From: UBA10649 sp963842725 | Lineage (GTDB): Bacteria > Actinomycetota > Actinomycetes > S36-B12 | Direction of reading: 5' to 3' | Length of the DNA stretch: 64,000 nucleotides | NCBI GenBank assembly: GCA_963842725.1 | Contig: CAWJHN010000003.1 | Span: 457,014 to 521,013 of the forward strand | Shown here: positions 52,934 to 61,412 of the stretch, piece by piece | How the letters are laid out: every line of letters begins with the position of its first letter | How positions within the stretch are numbered: the stretch's first letter is position 1 | The notes under the pieces: generated by a model | The model's database searches: none | What the model was told of the DNA's origin: nothing | Seen by the model: the letters and a program-made list of their open reading frames with translations, nothing else | Made by a program: the position numbers and the translations under genes

Positions 52934-53361
52934 TCAGTCGTTGATGGCCTCGACGCCCTGCCCCTTCAGTTCCGCGAGGTGGTCCAGCATCCCCTGGAGC
53001 ACCTCGGGGGATGCCCCGCCCAGCCCACGAGCTCGGCGACCACGCGCAGCGGCTCGCGGGTGCGGTAGGACCGCGTCACGTTGCCGGGGAACTTCTTGTC
53101 GGTGAGGTTCGGGTCATCCTCGAAGGGTCCGGTGGGCGCCACGACGTAGATGCGACCGGGCGAGTCGCCCTGAGCCAGCTCCGCTCCCCAGATGGCGGCG
53201 TCGAGGACGGCGGTCAGATAGACGAAGTTGGCTGTCCGGCCCTCGCCGAAGTTGGAGCTGTTGCCGGGCGCCAGCAGGTCGCCAACAGCCAGGTCGGCCT
53301 TCGTGCCGTGGAAGAACGGCCCAGGGTCCGCGGACCCGAACCGCGTCGGATCGATGTCCAT
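52934..53361 (-). CDS. arr: rifamycin ADP-ribosyltransferase (C-terminal frameshift)
   Basis: Inactivates rifamycins by ADP-ribosylation using NAD. The family is clear from FFHGTKADLAVGDLLAPG, NFVYLTAVLDAAIWGAELA, RIYVVAPTGPFEDDPN and DKKFPGNVTRSYRTREPLRV, including the His, Tyr and Asp expected at the active site. In the uninterrupted frame the last residues become PPRCSRGCWTTSRN; adding one C to the CCCCC run near 53,010 restores PPEVLQGMLDHLAELKGQG and a natural stop at 52934. The gene follows a DUF4287/DUF1801 gene by 5 bp. Chromosomal arr genes are common in actinobacteria. Confidence 0.88.
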
Positions 53362-53366
53362 GTCGC

Positions 53367-53921
53367 TCACTCGGAGATCTCCGCGATGCGGGCTGAGGCC
53401 ATGTCCTGCAGCAGCTTCGCGTCGGGCGTCCAGTCGACGGGGACCTGGATCGTCTTCTTGTTGACCTTGTAGTCGGTCAGGCGCGGGCGGAACTGGTCGA
53501 GGATCCCGTCGCCCCACGGCGCGATGAGCAGGTGGTTCGTCAGCACGGAGACACCGAAGACGTACTGGCCGTCGAGCTTGAGCATCGGCTGGTTCCAGGC
53601 GATGACCAGCTCCATCGTCGGGTACTTCGCCGTGATGGCCGCGAAGATCGCCCGCACGGTCGCGCGCTTGGTCTCGTCGAAGGGCTGGAGGTACTCATCG
53701 AGCGAGTGGACGCGGTGCGCGCTCGTCGAGCCACGGGAGTACAGGACCAGCGCGTTGGCGTGGGCCTGACTGAATCCGTGGTTCTCGCGCAGGTACGCGA
53801 TCTGCTCCGGGTACCTGCGGTCGGCGATCTGCTCCATCTGGTCGAACCAGTAGGACATCGGCTGGCCGTACTTCTTCTCGATCGCGGGGAAGTAGGACGC
53901 ACGGTCGGGGTTGGTGGCCAT
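53367..53921 (-). CDS. DUF4287-DUF1801 domain protein
   Basis: A 184-residue protein. The N-terminal DUF4287 part is FPAIEKKYGQPMSYWFDQME through NHGFSQAHANALVLYSRGS; the C-terminal YdhG/DUF1801-like part is FDETKRATVRAIFAAITAKY, LVIAWNQPMLKLDGQYVFGV and HLLIAPWG. DUF1801 proteins are small cytosolic proteins linked to iron handling in some species; no role is established. ATG 53921 lies 7 nt after minus-strand TAGGAT (53929-53934). Cotranscribed with arr. Confidence 0.83.
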   Translation of the reverse strand: MATNPDRASYFPAIEKKYGQPMSYWFDQMEQIADRRYPEQIAYLRENHGFSQAHANALVLYSRGSTSAHRVHSLDEYLQPFDETKRATVRAIFAAITAKYPTMELVIAWNQPMLKLDGQYVFGVSVLTNHLLIAPWGDGILDQFRPRLTDYKVNKKTIQVPVDWTPDAKLLQDMASARIAEISE

Positions 53922-53985
53922 GGACACGATCCTAGGTTCGCTGCCGCGGCCGCGAACAGGTCCAGCAGGCGTCCGCCCGATGGGC

Positions 53986-54480
53986 TCAGCCGATGTGCTC
54001 GCAGGCGACCCGCCAGCGGCCGTCGGCCTCCTTGCGCCACAGGATCATGCCGCGCACCTCCACGCGCTGCCCTGACTCGGGAGGGCCGCTGACCCACGAG
54101 GCTTCGCACCACACCGTCGCGAGGCCCTCGGATGCCTCCGTGCGAAGCGGCCGGATCGACACTGACGACAGCGGCTGCATGCCGGCCGCCATCTCCAGGA
54201 GCGCGGCACGGCCTTGGACGGCCTGACCGCCGCCGTCGAAGATCGCGTCCTCGGTGTACTCGTAGACCCACGCCGTCGGGTCGGGAGAGGCAAGGGCCGC
54301 CGCCAGGCGGCGTTCGGCCTCGCGGATCGTGCCCTCGTCGACGATGCCGCCCGGGCGCCGCAGCCACCAGGTTGGCGGCCCGCCGGGAATGTCGACCGCG
54401 ACACCCTCGGTGAAGCCGCGACCCGCGTAGAACGCCTTGTTGGCCGGGGTCGAGGTCTCCCTGCTTTCGTTCTTTGGCAC
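53986..54480 (-). CDS. GNAT C-terminal remnant fused to an NTF2-like (SnoaL/DUF4440) domain, cut by the contig junction
   Basis: The readable part begins ETSTPANKAFYAGRGF and continues to PTWWLRRP, which is the last alpha-beta unit of a GNAT acetyltransferase (motif E-T-S-x-P-x-N-x-x-F-Y-x-x-x-G-F). The remaining residues (DEGTIREAERRLAAALASPD, GMILWRKEADGRWRVACEHI) form an NTF2-like domain. About 100 N-terminal GNAT residues are missing: at the E-T-S codons (54,451-54,459) the sequence changes to unrelated DNA. The residues before that (MPKNESR) belong to the foreign side. Confidence 0.65.
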   Translation of the reverse strand: MPKNESRETSTPANKAFYAGRGFTEGVAVDIPGGPPTWWLRRPGGIVDEGTIREAERRLAAALASPDPTAWVYEYTEDAIFDGGGQAVQGRAALLEMAAGMQPLSSVSIRPLRTEASEGLATVWCEASWVSGPPESGQRVEVRGMILWRKEADGRWRVACEHIG

Positions 54481-54492
54481 AACACAACAACC
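54460..54492. other. probable chimeric join of two genomes
   Basis: Left of 54,460 is GC-rich actinobacterial coding sequence ending in mid-GNAT. Right of 54,492 is the restored stop of a PpiC-like gene from a lower-GC genome. Between them lies CTGCTTTCGTTCTTTGGCAC and a CA-rich stretch. Codon use, start signals, gene content and error density all change here. Confidence 0.8.
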
Positions 54493-55508
54493 TCACAGCA
54501 CTTCAACTTTCGCGTCCTTCCGCAGTTTCTGGTTCAGCGCGCGCGCAGCTCCACGCGCTTTTGTTTTTGCAGATCGGACTGTAATGTGGCCCTCACTGCG
54601 GCAAACGGTGTTTTGCCCGCAGGTGTATGTTCGATCAGCCGGAATATGGTGTAGGCATTCCCTAACTGGATAAGCGTGCTGACCTCGCCGGGCTTCATTG
54701 CCGCTGCGGCCTTGACAACCGGAGGAGGGAGCGTCGAGATCTCAACAAACTTGCGGTCGCCCATGTTGACGTGCCAATCGTCGTCGGATTTCTTTTCCGC
54801 CAGCAGCCCGAAATCCTGATAACTTTTTGTCGCCATGGCGAGTTTGTATGCTTCCTCAGCCCGCCTGCGGGCTTCTTTGTCGACATCGGCCCCGCCGTTC
54901 TGGGGCGGGATAATCGAGATCGTCTGGATCCTCAAACTCTCGGGTTTCTCGAATTGCTTCGGATTTTTGTCGTAATACGCTTTGGCCGCCGCCGCCGTGA
55001 TGACTGACTTCTGTTCGACTTCGGTTTTAAGCATCTTCTCGATCAGCAACGAACGCCGGATCTTCTCGCGCAGCACCTGCTTTGAGCCTTGGCACTCCGT
55101 GCGCAAAAACTGTTCGTAGGCGCTGGAGCCAAGTTGCTTGCGGAACGCAGCTTCCGCCCTGCTCAACTGCTCGGGAGCTATAGGAATTTTCATGCGCCTG
55201 GCTTCCTGGTAGAGCAGCTCCTCAAAAATAATCATCTCTATGGCGCCCTTCCGGATGTCGGCCTCCAGCGGCTTAGGAAAGCCACCGTGTTGGCTCGCAT
55301 AGGGGAAAATCGTGTACATTTGGCGCACAACATCGGCTTCTGTCAGTACGGCACCGTTGACTCGCACCGCAGGCTTCATAGGGGCAGTCAACGCACCCGG
55401 GGTCGGATTGCTGACGGGCGAAGCGTGCGACGAAACCAAGGGTGTCTGCCCGAAAGCCATGGATCCGCAAAACAACGCAGCGGCCATCATGCATAGCCGG
55501 AATTCCAT
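54493..55508 (-). CDS. peptidyl-prolyl isomerase/chaperone, PpiC-SurA type (C-terminal slip)
   Basis: A periplasmic foldase of about 335 residues. The signal peptide is MEFRLCMMAAALFCGSMAFG. A SurA-N-like helical region (VNGAVLTEADVVRQMYTIFP, IPIAPEQLSRAEAAFRKQLG) is followed by a parvulin-type domain (KPESLRIQTISIIPP, DFGLLAEKKSDDDW, MKPGEVSTLIQLGNAYTIFR). The open frame ends at 54534 (VELRAR), but one base added to the GCGCGCGC run gives ALNQKLRKDAKVEVL and stop at 54493, the likely true end. Start ATG 55508 has GAGAGGA upstream. It probably helps fold the exported cytochromes encoded next door. Confidence 0.8.
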
Positions 55509-55587
55509 AGATCCTCTCAATTGACGGGTAACTGTCTGTGTCTAATGAGGGGGAGGGATGCGTTCCCCCCCCTTCTGGAAAAGCCTA

Positions 55588-56632
55588 TTAGAATGCGGTC
55601 GCAATCCCTAAGATATTGCTGCCTTCGTTCGATCCGCCCGCACCTGTAAAGTGGCACTGACGGCAGAATTGAGTGGCGGAGGACGCCTTGGTTCCGCCGG
55701 GCAACGCTGCCCCCGGGTTGTAGGGAGCGGCGACGAAGAAGTAGCTTGGGAATGTGCCAGTGGTGAGTTGGGCGATCGGGTTAGTCGAGCTTGCCGAGGC
55801 AGTGTACATGCTGTGCGGCGTATGGCAGGTGGTGCAGACTAAGTACGCTTGGTTCACCGTAGTCATGTTTGTTTCCACCGCGAAACCGGCACCACGTGCG
55901 GGCGCCAATGACCGTCGGCAGACCATAATTTTTTTGGAACGCCTCGTAAGGGCTTGCTGCAAAGGTAGAACCTTCGATTACTGCGGTCTTTGCTGCGTTT
56001 AAGGCTACATATTCCCGGACAATGGCCCCTGTGGTTGAGTTTGTTGTGGTGCTGATACTGAGGCCTCCGATGTTAGCCTCCGGCCCAATCGGGTGATCGT
56101 TTGTGTAGTTGCCCGCAGCACCTCCATCGTTACCCAATAGGGTCGGAATGGGCTGCAATCCGTAGCCGGGCGGCAGAAGTCCGGCGGCTTGCTCGAACGA
56201 CTGGTTAGTCATCATTGCGCCTTTGGCTACATTACCGTCATGACAGCTCAAGCACATAACGACGCCGGTCTTAATGCGTGGTCTAGTTTCTAAATCTGTG
56301 AATTCAATAGGGAATGCGCCGCTGGTGCCGGTGGCGATGCTGCCGATGCCAATTATCTGCCCGAGGTCCTGTCCCCACAGGGCGTCGTCGCCAGAATCAC
56401 CCACGGTGGGTACACTCTTAAACGTCCCGCTCGCGGCATCCCACTGAAGCGTGCCGCCATTTGCCGGGCTCCGCTGTGAGGGGTATGGCAGCCGACGCAA
56501 CCGCGCCCGCCGTTCTGGTGAGCGCCCAATTTGTCGATGCCTTGGATGCCGGTGACCCTTGTGTATACGTCTGGCCATTGCCACACTGGCACAGATCAGC
56601 ACGGCGAGAGCAAACATCATAACTTTCTTCAT
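55588..56632 (-). pseudogene. exported tetraheme c-type cytochrome, three frameshifts
   Basis: Pieces in different frames make one protein of about 345 residues. The signal peptide MKKVMMFALAVLICASVAMA follows AGGAGG. Four heme-binding motifs are present: CVGCH (near 56,490), CLSCH (near 56,240), CTTCH (near 55,830) and CRQCH (near 55,655). Frame changes occur near 56,575, 56,480 and 55,925. DALWGQDLGQIIGIGSIATG lies between hemes 1 and 2. Low overall heme density and long inter-heme loops distinguish it from the multiheme protein upstream. Probably intact in the organism; errors suspected. Confidence 0.72.
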
Positions 56633-56771
56633 GAACTAAAACCTCCTGATAGGGATTCAATTTAACCCAGCGGTTTTACTCACTTTGTGTTTCTACTCCA
56701 CGGGCCGGGTGAAAGCTGACCCGTTTATGACTGCCAAAACTGATATGACAGCCAAACTCGTTGTGGCGAAG

Positions 56772-58046
56772 CTAGTTCTTGGCCGCAGGCGCTGGCGCGG
56801 GCGCGGGCTTCTTTTGATCCGCCTTCTTTTTGCCCTCTGCCTCGCGGCGCGCTAACTCTGCTTTTGCCTCAGAATTTGTGTAATATTGGAACACCTGCAA
56901 CCGGCCAGGATACAGCTCCGTAGTAAGGACTCGGTTGTTTTTGTCGACCATCACATTGGCGAGGCTCTGGAATTGACCCGGCGCAGGCCGTGCTCTCCCA
57001 AGTAAATCAGCAGCCTGCCCTCGGGTGTATACACCTGGACCCGGTCCTGCACGGAGTCGGCGACCCAGATGTGGCCATCACCGTCGATGGAAATGCCTTT
57101 GGGACGCGCGAAATACCCCGGGCCGTCGCCCGCCTCGCCGAACGCCCTGATAAACGTGCCGTCGGCATCAAACGCCTGGATGCGGTTGCTCCAGGTATCG
57201 GAGACGAACACGTTGCCGTCCTGGTCCACAGCAACGCCCACCGGCTTTGCAAACTCTCCAGGCGCAGTCGAAGTGTGCTTTGTGCCAGGCTTGCCCAACT
57301 TCCGGATAGCTTGAACGGCGGATCGGCATCGTAAACCAACACCAGGTCCTGTTCCGCATCGGTGACGTAGAGCAGGCGGTTCTCATTGTCGATGGCTAGG
57401 CTTCCGGGAGCAACGGGCCTTCGGAGATCGCCGCTTCAGCCTTGTGGTTCTTATCGAAAACGACTACGTGTTTCATGCCACTGTCGGCGGCGAACAGCCG
57501 GTCGCTGTCATCGATCGCCAGCCCAATAAGCCACTTGAACCTGCCATCGATACCGTTCTTGATCATCGAATATTCACCGGTATCGACGTTGGAGTGAAGA
57601 TGGCCCGCACCTTGCTGTCGGCGATATAGACAAGGTTTTTGGAGTCGACCGCGATCCCATTGGGCACTTACCGACTGCCAGCGCGGCTTGAAATCGCTGG
57701 GTGTGGATCCGGTAGCGATGCCCGAGAGGCGATTCATCCAGCTGGCCTTCTTTTGCTGCGCCTTTTTTTCGACGAATTTTTCGCCCGACCAAAAGCCCAT
57801 ATAGCGGATTCGGGTAATCGCGGGCGGGTTCGGCCACACGAACTTGGAAAGGTCGAGACTGTCATAGAGCTTGCGGTTATCTTTGTTAGCGGCGTTGGGT
57901 TGTTCTTCTTGAGCGTTCGTGTCTTTCTTTTTGTCCTTGGCGTACAGCGAGTACGCCGAGATGAGAGCCAAGGCTAGCATCAACACGGTTGATAGTTTCC
58001 GGCCGGTGATTCCGTGAAGAACCGAGTTGTTCCGAACTGCTGGCAT
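56772..58046 (-). pseudogene. exported NHL-repeat beta-propeller protein, several frameshifts
   Basis: Fragments add up to one protein of about 420 residues. Signal-anchor STVLMLALALISAYSLYA, then a Lys/Asp-rich segment, and NHL repeats: IGLAIDDSDRLFAADSGMKH, VGVAVDQDGNVFVSDTWSNR and KGISIDGDGHIWVADSVQDR. The end is Ala/Pro/Lys-rich (PAPAPAPAAKN). At least four frame changes lie between 56,950 and 57,700. GGAGG sits 9 nt before the ATG. NHL proteins of this type accompany multiheme cytochromes in Geobacter-like and Acidobacteria genomes, perhaps as scaffolds. Confidence 0.7.
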
Positions 58047-58067
58047 CTTGTTTGCTCCTCCCGCTTC

Positions 58068-59486
58068 CTACTTGCCCATATCTTTATGGCAGCCGGCGCA
58101 GAACATGATGTTGTTGGCCTGATCCTTCACCAGCAGATTGCGTTCCGCTGACGCATGGGGCTGGTGGCAGGAACTGCAGTTGAAAGCGACGCGAACCTTG
58201 GTGACGTCCGCCGGATCCATCTGGTCAACGACCGGGTGCCGCTCGACTGGATGGCCTATGCCGTACTTGATGCGGATCGCCGATACCGTGTTGGGTCATC
58301 TTCCGGCACTGTTACGCGACCATTGAAGATCGTGACGGTGCGTGCGATCTTGCCTGGCTCAGGTTGGAATCAGGTCCGTGGCACTCGAGACAAAGGCTAT
58401 TGACTGTTTTCGTGCGAAGCAAATGGCTATTTTCGCCACCGTGAGACTCATGACATGCGGGACAGCCGGTCTGGAACGCAGCCCCGTGAAGGACCTTCTT
58501 GGTTTTCTGAAGCTTGGCTTGAGCGCTATGACACTTAGTACAGGCACTTACCGGATTAGGATGCACTAAGCCGGGCTTGTCCGACGCATGTGGGTAATGA
58601 CAGCCGGGCGATTACCCTTCGCCCCCGGGTGCTGAACTTTCGCGTTCTGGATCTGTTTTGCGGTTTCCTCGTGGCATGAAAGGCACAGCTCTTTTGATGA
58701 AGCTTTGGTGAGAACGATCTTGCCGTCTACGGAGCCTGATGGCAGATGTTACAGGATTTCGTGACATAGGGAACGTGTGCAAACTTCTGGATCAGCTTAG
58801 GCCGGTCGGATTGGTGCATGTCGTGGCAACTGAGACAATTAGACCCGATGAATGGCTGCCGCTGGTGCGCATTGGCAATCGCCTCGCTTTTCAAGTCATG
58901 ACAATCCCCACACTCGTCTCGCGGATCTTTCTTCTGATGGTACTCGAATTCCAGCTTTCCCGGAGTCCCGGTCCGGTGTGTGACATGACAGGAATTCACC
59001 CCGATCCAGGGCGGCATGCCGACTCCCATTTTCCGGTACATTCAAGCCGGTTGAATGACATTTCAGGCAGAGATTATCCGCCTTGTTGCCCGAGAGGGGC
59101 TTCAGCGTGTGATTCTGGTTCGGAGACTCGTGTGGGTCGTGGCATTTTATGCAGTCGCGCTCCGCCGGAGGATGCAAACGACTCTGGCCGATAACGGCCT
59201 TCCGGTCTTCATGGCACTGGAGGCAAAGGGCAATGACTGTTGTGGTCTTCAGTTTGACGCGGGTGACGTCACTAGCGACCCGAACCACATGGCAGGAAAG
59301 ACAGCCGCCTTTGACCGCCGAATGAACGGATTCTCCCTGCGACTTTTCCTGGTGGCACTCCAGGCATTTGGCCCCGTCCGCGTCTTCCTGCAAAGGGGTA
59401 GGGTGCTTGGCAGCCTGAAGGGGGATTCCGCTGCAGGCCGCCCACAAGATAATCTGTGCCAATTTTCGAACTAATGCGATCCGCAC
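58068..59486 (-). pseudogene. multiheme c-type cytochrome (about 14 CxxCH), frameshifted
   Basis: About 470 residues across four frame segments. Signal peptide LAQIILWAACSGIPLQAA. In order, the heme motifs read CLECH, CLSCH, CLQCH, CIKCH, CLKCH, CGDCH, CLSCH, CNICH, CLSCH, CTKCH, CPACH, CLECH, CSSCH and CAGCH; a degenerate LSCH near 59,030 could be a fifteenth. The paired motifs with CxxCHxPH-like endings resemble doubled-CxxCH (cytochrome c3/DmsE-like) proteins. GTG start 59486. The stop, at 58068, is 22 nt before the NHL gene start. Predicted role: electron conduit in or across the periplasm. Confidence 0.75.
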
Positions 59487-59883
59487 AATATCCCTCGGGA
59501 AAGAAGATTATCGATGTAACGCACCCTTGCCGGATGGGATCCGGCCTGCGCTAGTACCATCGACTTGCTCTCCGGCTGATCGCTAAATATGGTAACTGCA
59601 TTGAGCCAACTGGTACGCCTACTCAGCCCTCACAAAACCGATGCCAATCAGCCCTCACAAGAATCTATCTTTCTAGTCGATTACATATTAGTGATTGGCC
59701 CAAAGATTCCAATCCGCAGAAAATCAGGATTATTGAAAAGTGTACTCAGGGGAAAATACGGAGACGATGGCCGATATCCGCCACGACGACAATGAGATCC
59801 AAGCACCGCATTTGAGATCGGGATTGGGGGAAAATGACCCTCGATCCCGGTAAATAATTCCCTCGGATGATTGAATTGTCACA
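59487..59883. other. AT-richer intergenic region with a direct repeat
   Basis: About 400 bp between the multiheme cytochrome and the XRE/two-CW gene. It holds TCAGCCCTCACAA twice (59623-59635 and 59648-59660, 25-bp period). No gene is supported; a 68-codon frame at 59589 lacks any family feature. Confidence 0.5.
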
Positions 59884-60281
59884 CTAGGATTTTGGTTTTA
59901 CATCGGAAGCATACAAAGATTGCAGCACTTCACAGCTTTTGCAGATGTCCATCTTCTTGCGCCAACTTTTCTGCGGCTGGCCCTGACAAATGGTTCCGTT
60001 GATGAACCAGCAGAGATGCCCCGCCCTTAGCTCCATGCCGGGCATTCTTTTCGAGTCTTCATCGGGCATTTATTGATTAGCCAACAGGGCCGATGTCCAT
60101 TCGCGAGGGATTGCTTCAGGGAAAGAAGCAGCAGCGACTGGCGTTCGGTATGGACCGGTATCTTTCTCAAACCCTGTTCAAAGCTCTGGATGGTTCTGAT
60201 GGATATGCCCAGCAGTTGGGCCATTTGTTTTTGGGTTTTCCCCAAAATATGCCTGATTTTCGCCAATTCGCTTTTATTCAC
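59884..60281 (-). CDS. XRE-type regulator with two-CW Cys-rich C-terminus (one frameshift)
   Basis: Residues 1-55 form an XRE helix-turn-helix: RHILGKTQKQMAQLLGISIR followed by TIQSFEQGLRKIP. The remainder is a Cys/Trp-rich two-CW module: RPCWLINKCPM, KECPAW, GHLCWFINGTICQG, KMDICKSCEV. The frame breaks at CPAW; one G added to TGG-AGC gives the expected CPAWELRAGHLCWF. GTG start at 60281. Such regulators occur in Desulfobacterota and relatives; the cysteines probably bind metal or a cluster. Divergent from the transposase remnant. Confidence 0.75.
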
Positions 60282-60339
60282 TTTAAAGCCTCATTATTTC
60301 TTCTTTTACTGTATCCAGTAAGGCTCGACGCACGTACCA

Positions 60340-60513
60340 CGCAACCCGATCCGCATTTGCTGCAATCGGACCGGTCATCTGTGGCAGGGCCGCTTCTTCT
60401 CATGTCCCGTTTACGATATGCGGGAGGCCCTTGCCTATAGAGAACTTAATCCAGTTCGCGCGGGCATTGTGGAAAACCCTTTGGATTGGGAAATCCCAAC
60501 TTTAATCAAATAA
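60340..60513 (+). mobile_element. REP-associated tyrosine transposase (RAYT/Y1_Tnp), 3' remnant
   Basis: One open frame reads CCNRTGHLWQGRFFSCPVYD and then REALAYRELNPVRAGIVENP, ending IPTLIK and TAA at 60511. HLWQGRF-FSCP and YxELNPVRAG are the C-terminal hallmarks of Y1 transposases of the RAYT group. The N-terminal two thirds, including the catalytic tyrosine and HuH motif, are absent, so the element is dead. Confidence 0.7.
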
Positions 60514-60667
60514 GAAAGCCTGGGTAGAGAGGATTTGGGTCTGCGTTTAGCTGTCTTGTGCCGGGACAGCAGAACCAGGTGCCGAGGAGATGATGCGTGT
60601 CGATGGCTAAAATATTCTTTGTTCAAACGGGGGGCAGTATAACCAGGTACGCGGAAAAATATTTCAC

Positions 60668-60696
60668 TTGACATGACATGTGAAATTATTCACAAT
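60668..60696 (+). promoter_or_regulatory. rex promoter with overlapping Rex operator
   Basis: TTGACA (60668-60673) and CACAAT (60691-60696), 17-bp spacing, form a sigma70-type promoter. ATGTGAA-ATTA-TTCACAA (60678-60695) matches the Rex consensus TTGTGAA-N4-TTCACAA at all but one position and covers the spacer and -10. Rex bound here would block polymerase, so the operon is predicted to be autoregulated by the NADH/NAD+ ratio. Confidence 0.85.
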
Positions 60697-60719
60697 GCGA
60701 CTCGCGTAACGAGGAATAT

Positions 60720-61412
60720 ATGGTCGATGCGGTGCCGTATAGGACAATTGGGCGTTTAACCCTTTACTGGCGTATACTTAGAGATCTCGCAAGTGAAGGA
60801 GAAACCTATATCTATTCGCATGATCTCGCCTCAAGATCCCGCGTCACGGCCACTCAGGCGCGACGCGACCTCATGGTTGTCGGGTACTCCGGTACTCCTG
60901 CCCGGGGGTACGATGTTAAAAAACTCCGGGATCATATCGAAGCCTTCGTTTTCCCGGCCGAAGAACAGCGAGCCATTATCGCCGGTGTCGGCAATATCGG
61001 GCGCGCTCTTCTGAAGTTTTTTCTCGGCCGGCGGCCAACCCTCAAAATCGTGGCCTCATTAGAAACCAATCCCGATAAATTTGGTCGTTTGATCCACGGT
61101 TGTCCATGCTACTCCATCGAGAATGCCGCGAGCGTTATTCGGGAGCAGTGTATCACGGTCGGAATCATCGCGGTTCCCGACAAGGAAGCTCAATATGTGT
61201 CGGATGTGTATGTGGAAGCGGGCATTCGCGGCATCCTGAATTTTGCGCGAACTGCTTTGCACGTTCCGTCCGGTTTTTATGTCGAGGACATCGATCTGGC
61301 GATGTCAATGGACCGAGTGGCGTATTTTGCGCGCCAGTCTCTGAAATCGGAAAGGCCCGCTCTCAAAAAGCCGCTTCCGAAACGGTTAATAAGGAGATCA
61401 ATGTATGAATGA
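60720..61412 (+). CDS. rex: redox-sensing transcriptional repressor Rex
   Basis: A 230-residue NADH sensor. The N-terminal winged helix (LYWRILRDLASEGETYIYSH, RVTATQARRDLMVVGYSGTP) is followed by the Rossmann domain with IIAGVGNIGRALLKF; AVPDKEAQYVSDVYVEAGIR and ILNFARTALHVPSGFYVEDI are conserved. Rex leaves its operator when NADH is high. GAGGA sits 4 nt before the ATG, 25 nt after the operator. The stop overlaps nuoE by 8 nt. Confidence 0.93.
   Translation: MVDAVPYRTIGRLTLYWRILRDLASEGETYIYSHDLASRSRVTATQARRDLMVVGYSGTPARGYDVKKLRDHIEAFVFPAEEQRAIIAGVGNIGRALLKFFLGRRPTLKIVASLETNPDKFGRLIHGCPCYSIENAASVIREQCITVGIIAVPDKEAQYVSDVYVEAGIRGILNFARTALHVPSGFYVEDIDLAMSMDRVAYFARQSLKSERPALKKPLPKRLIRRSMYE

Noticed and set aside
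55588..59486. Decay of the cytochrome cluster into pseudogenes
   Set aside because: Heme motifs and domain order are fully conserved between breaks, and breaks are single-base slips; real decay would also show substitutions and internal stops.
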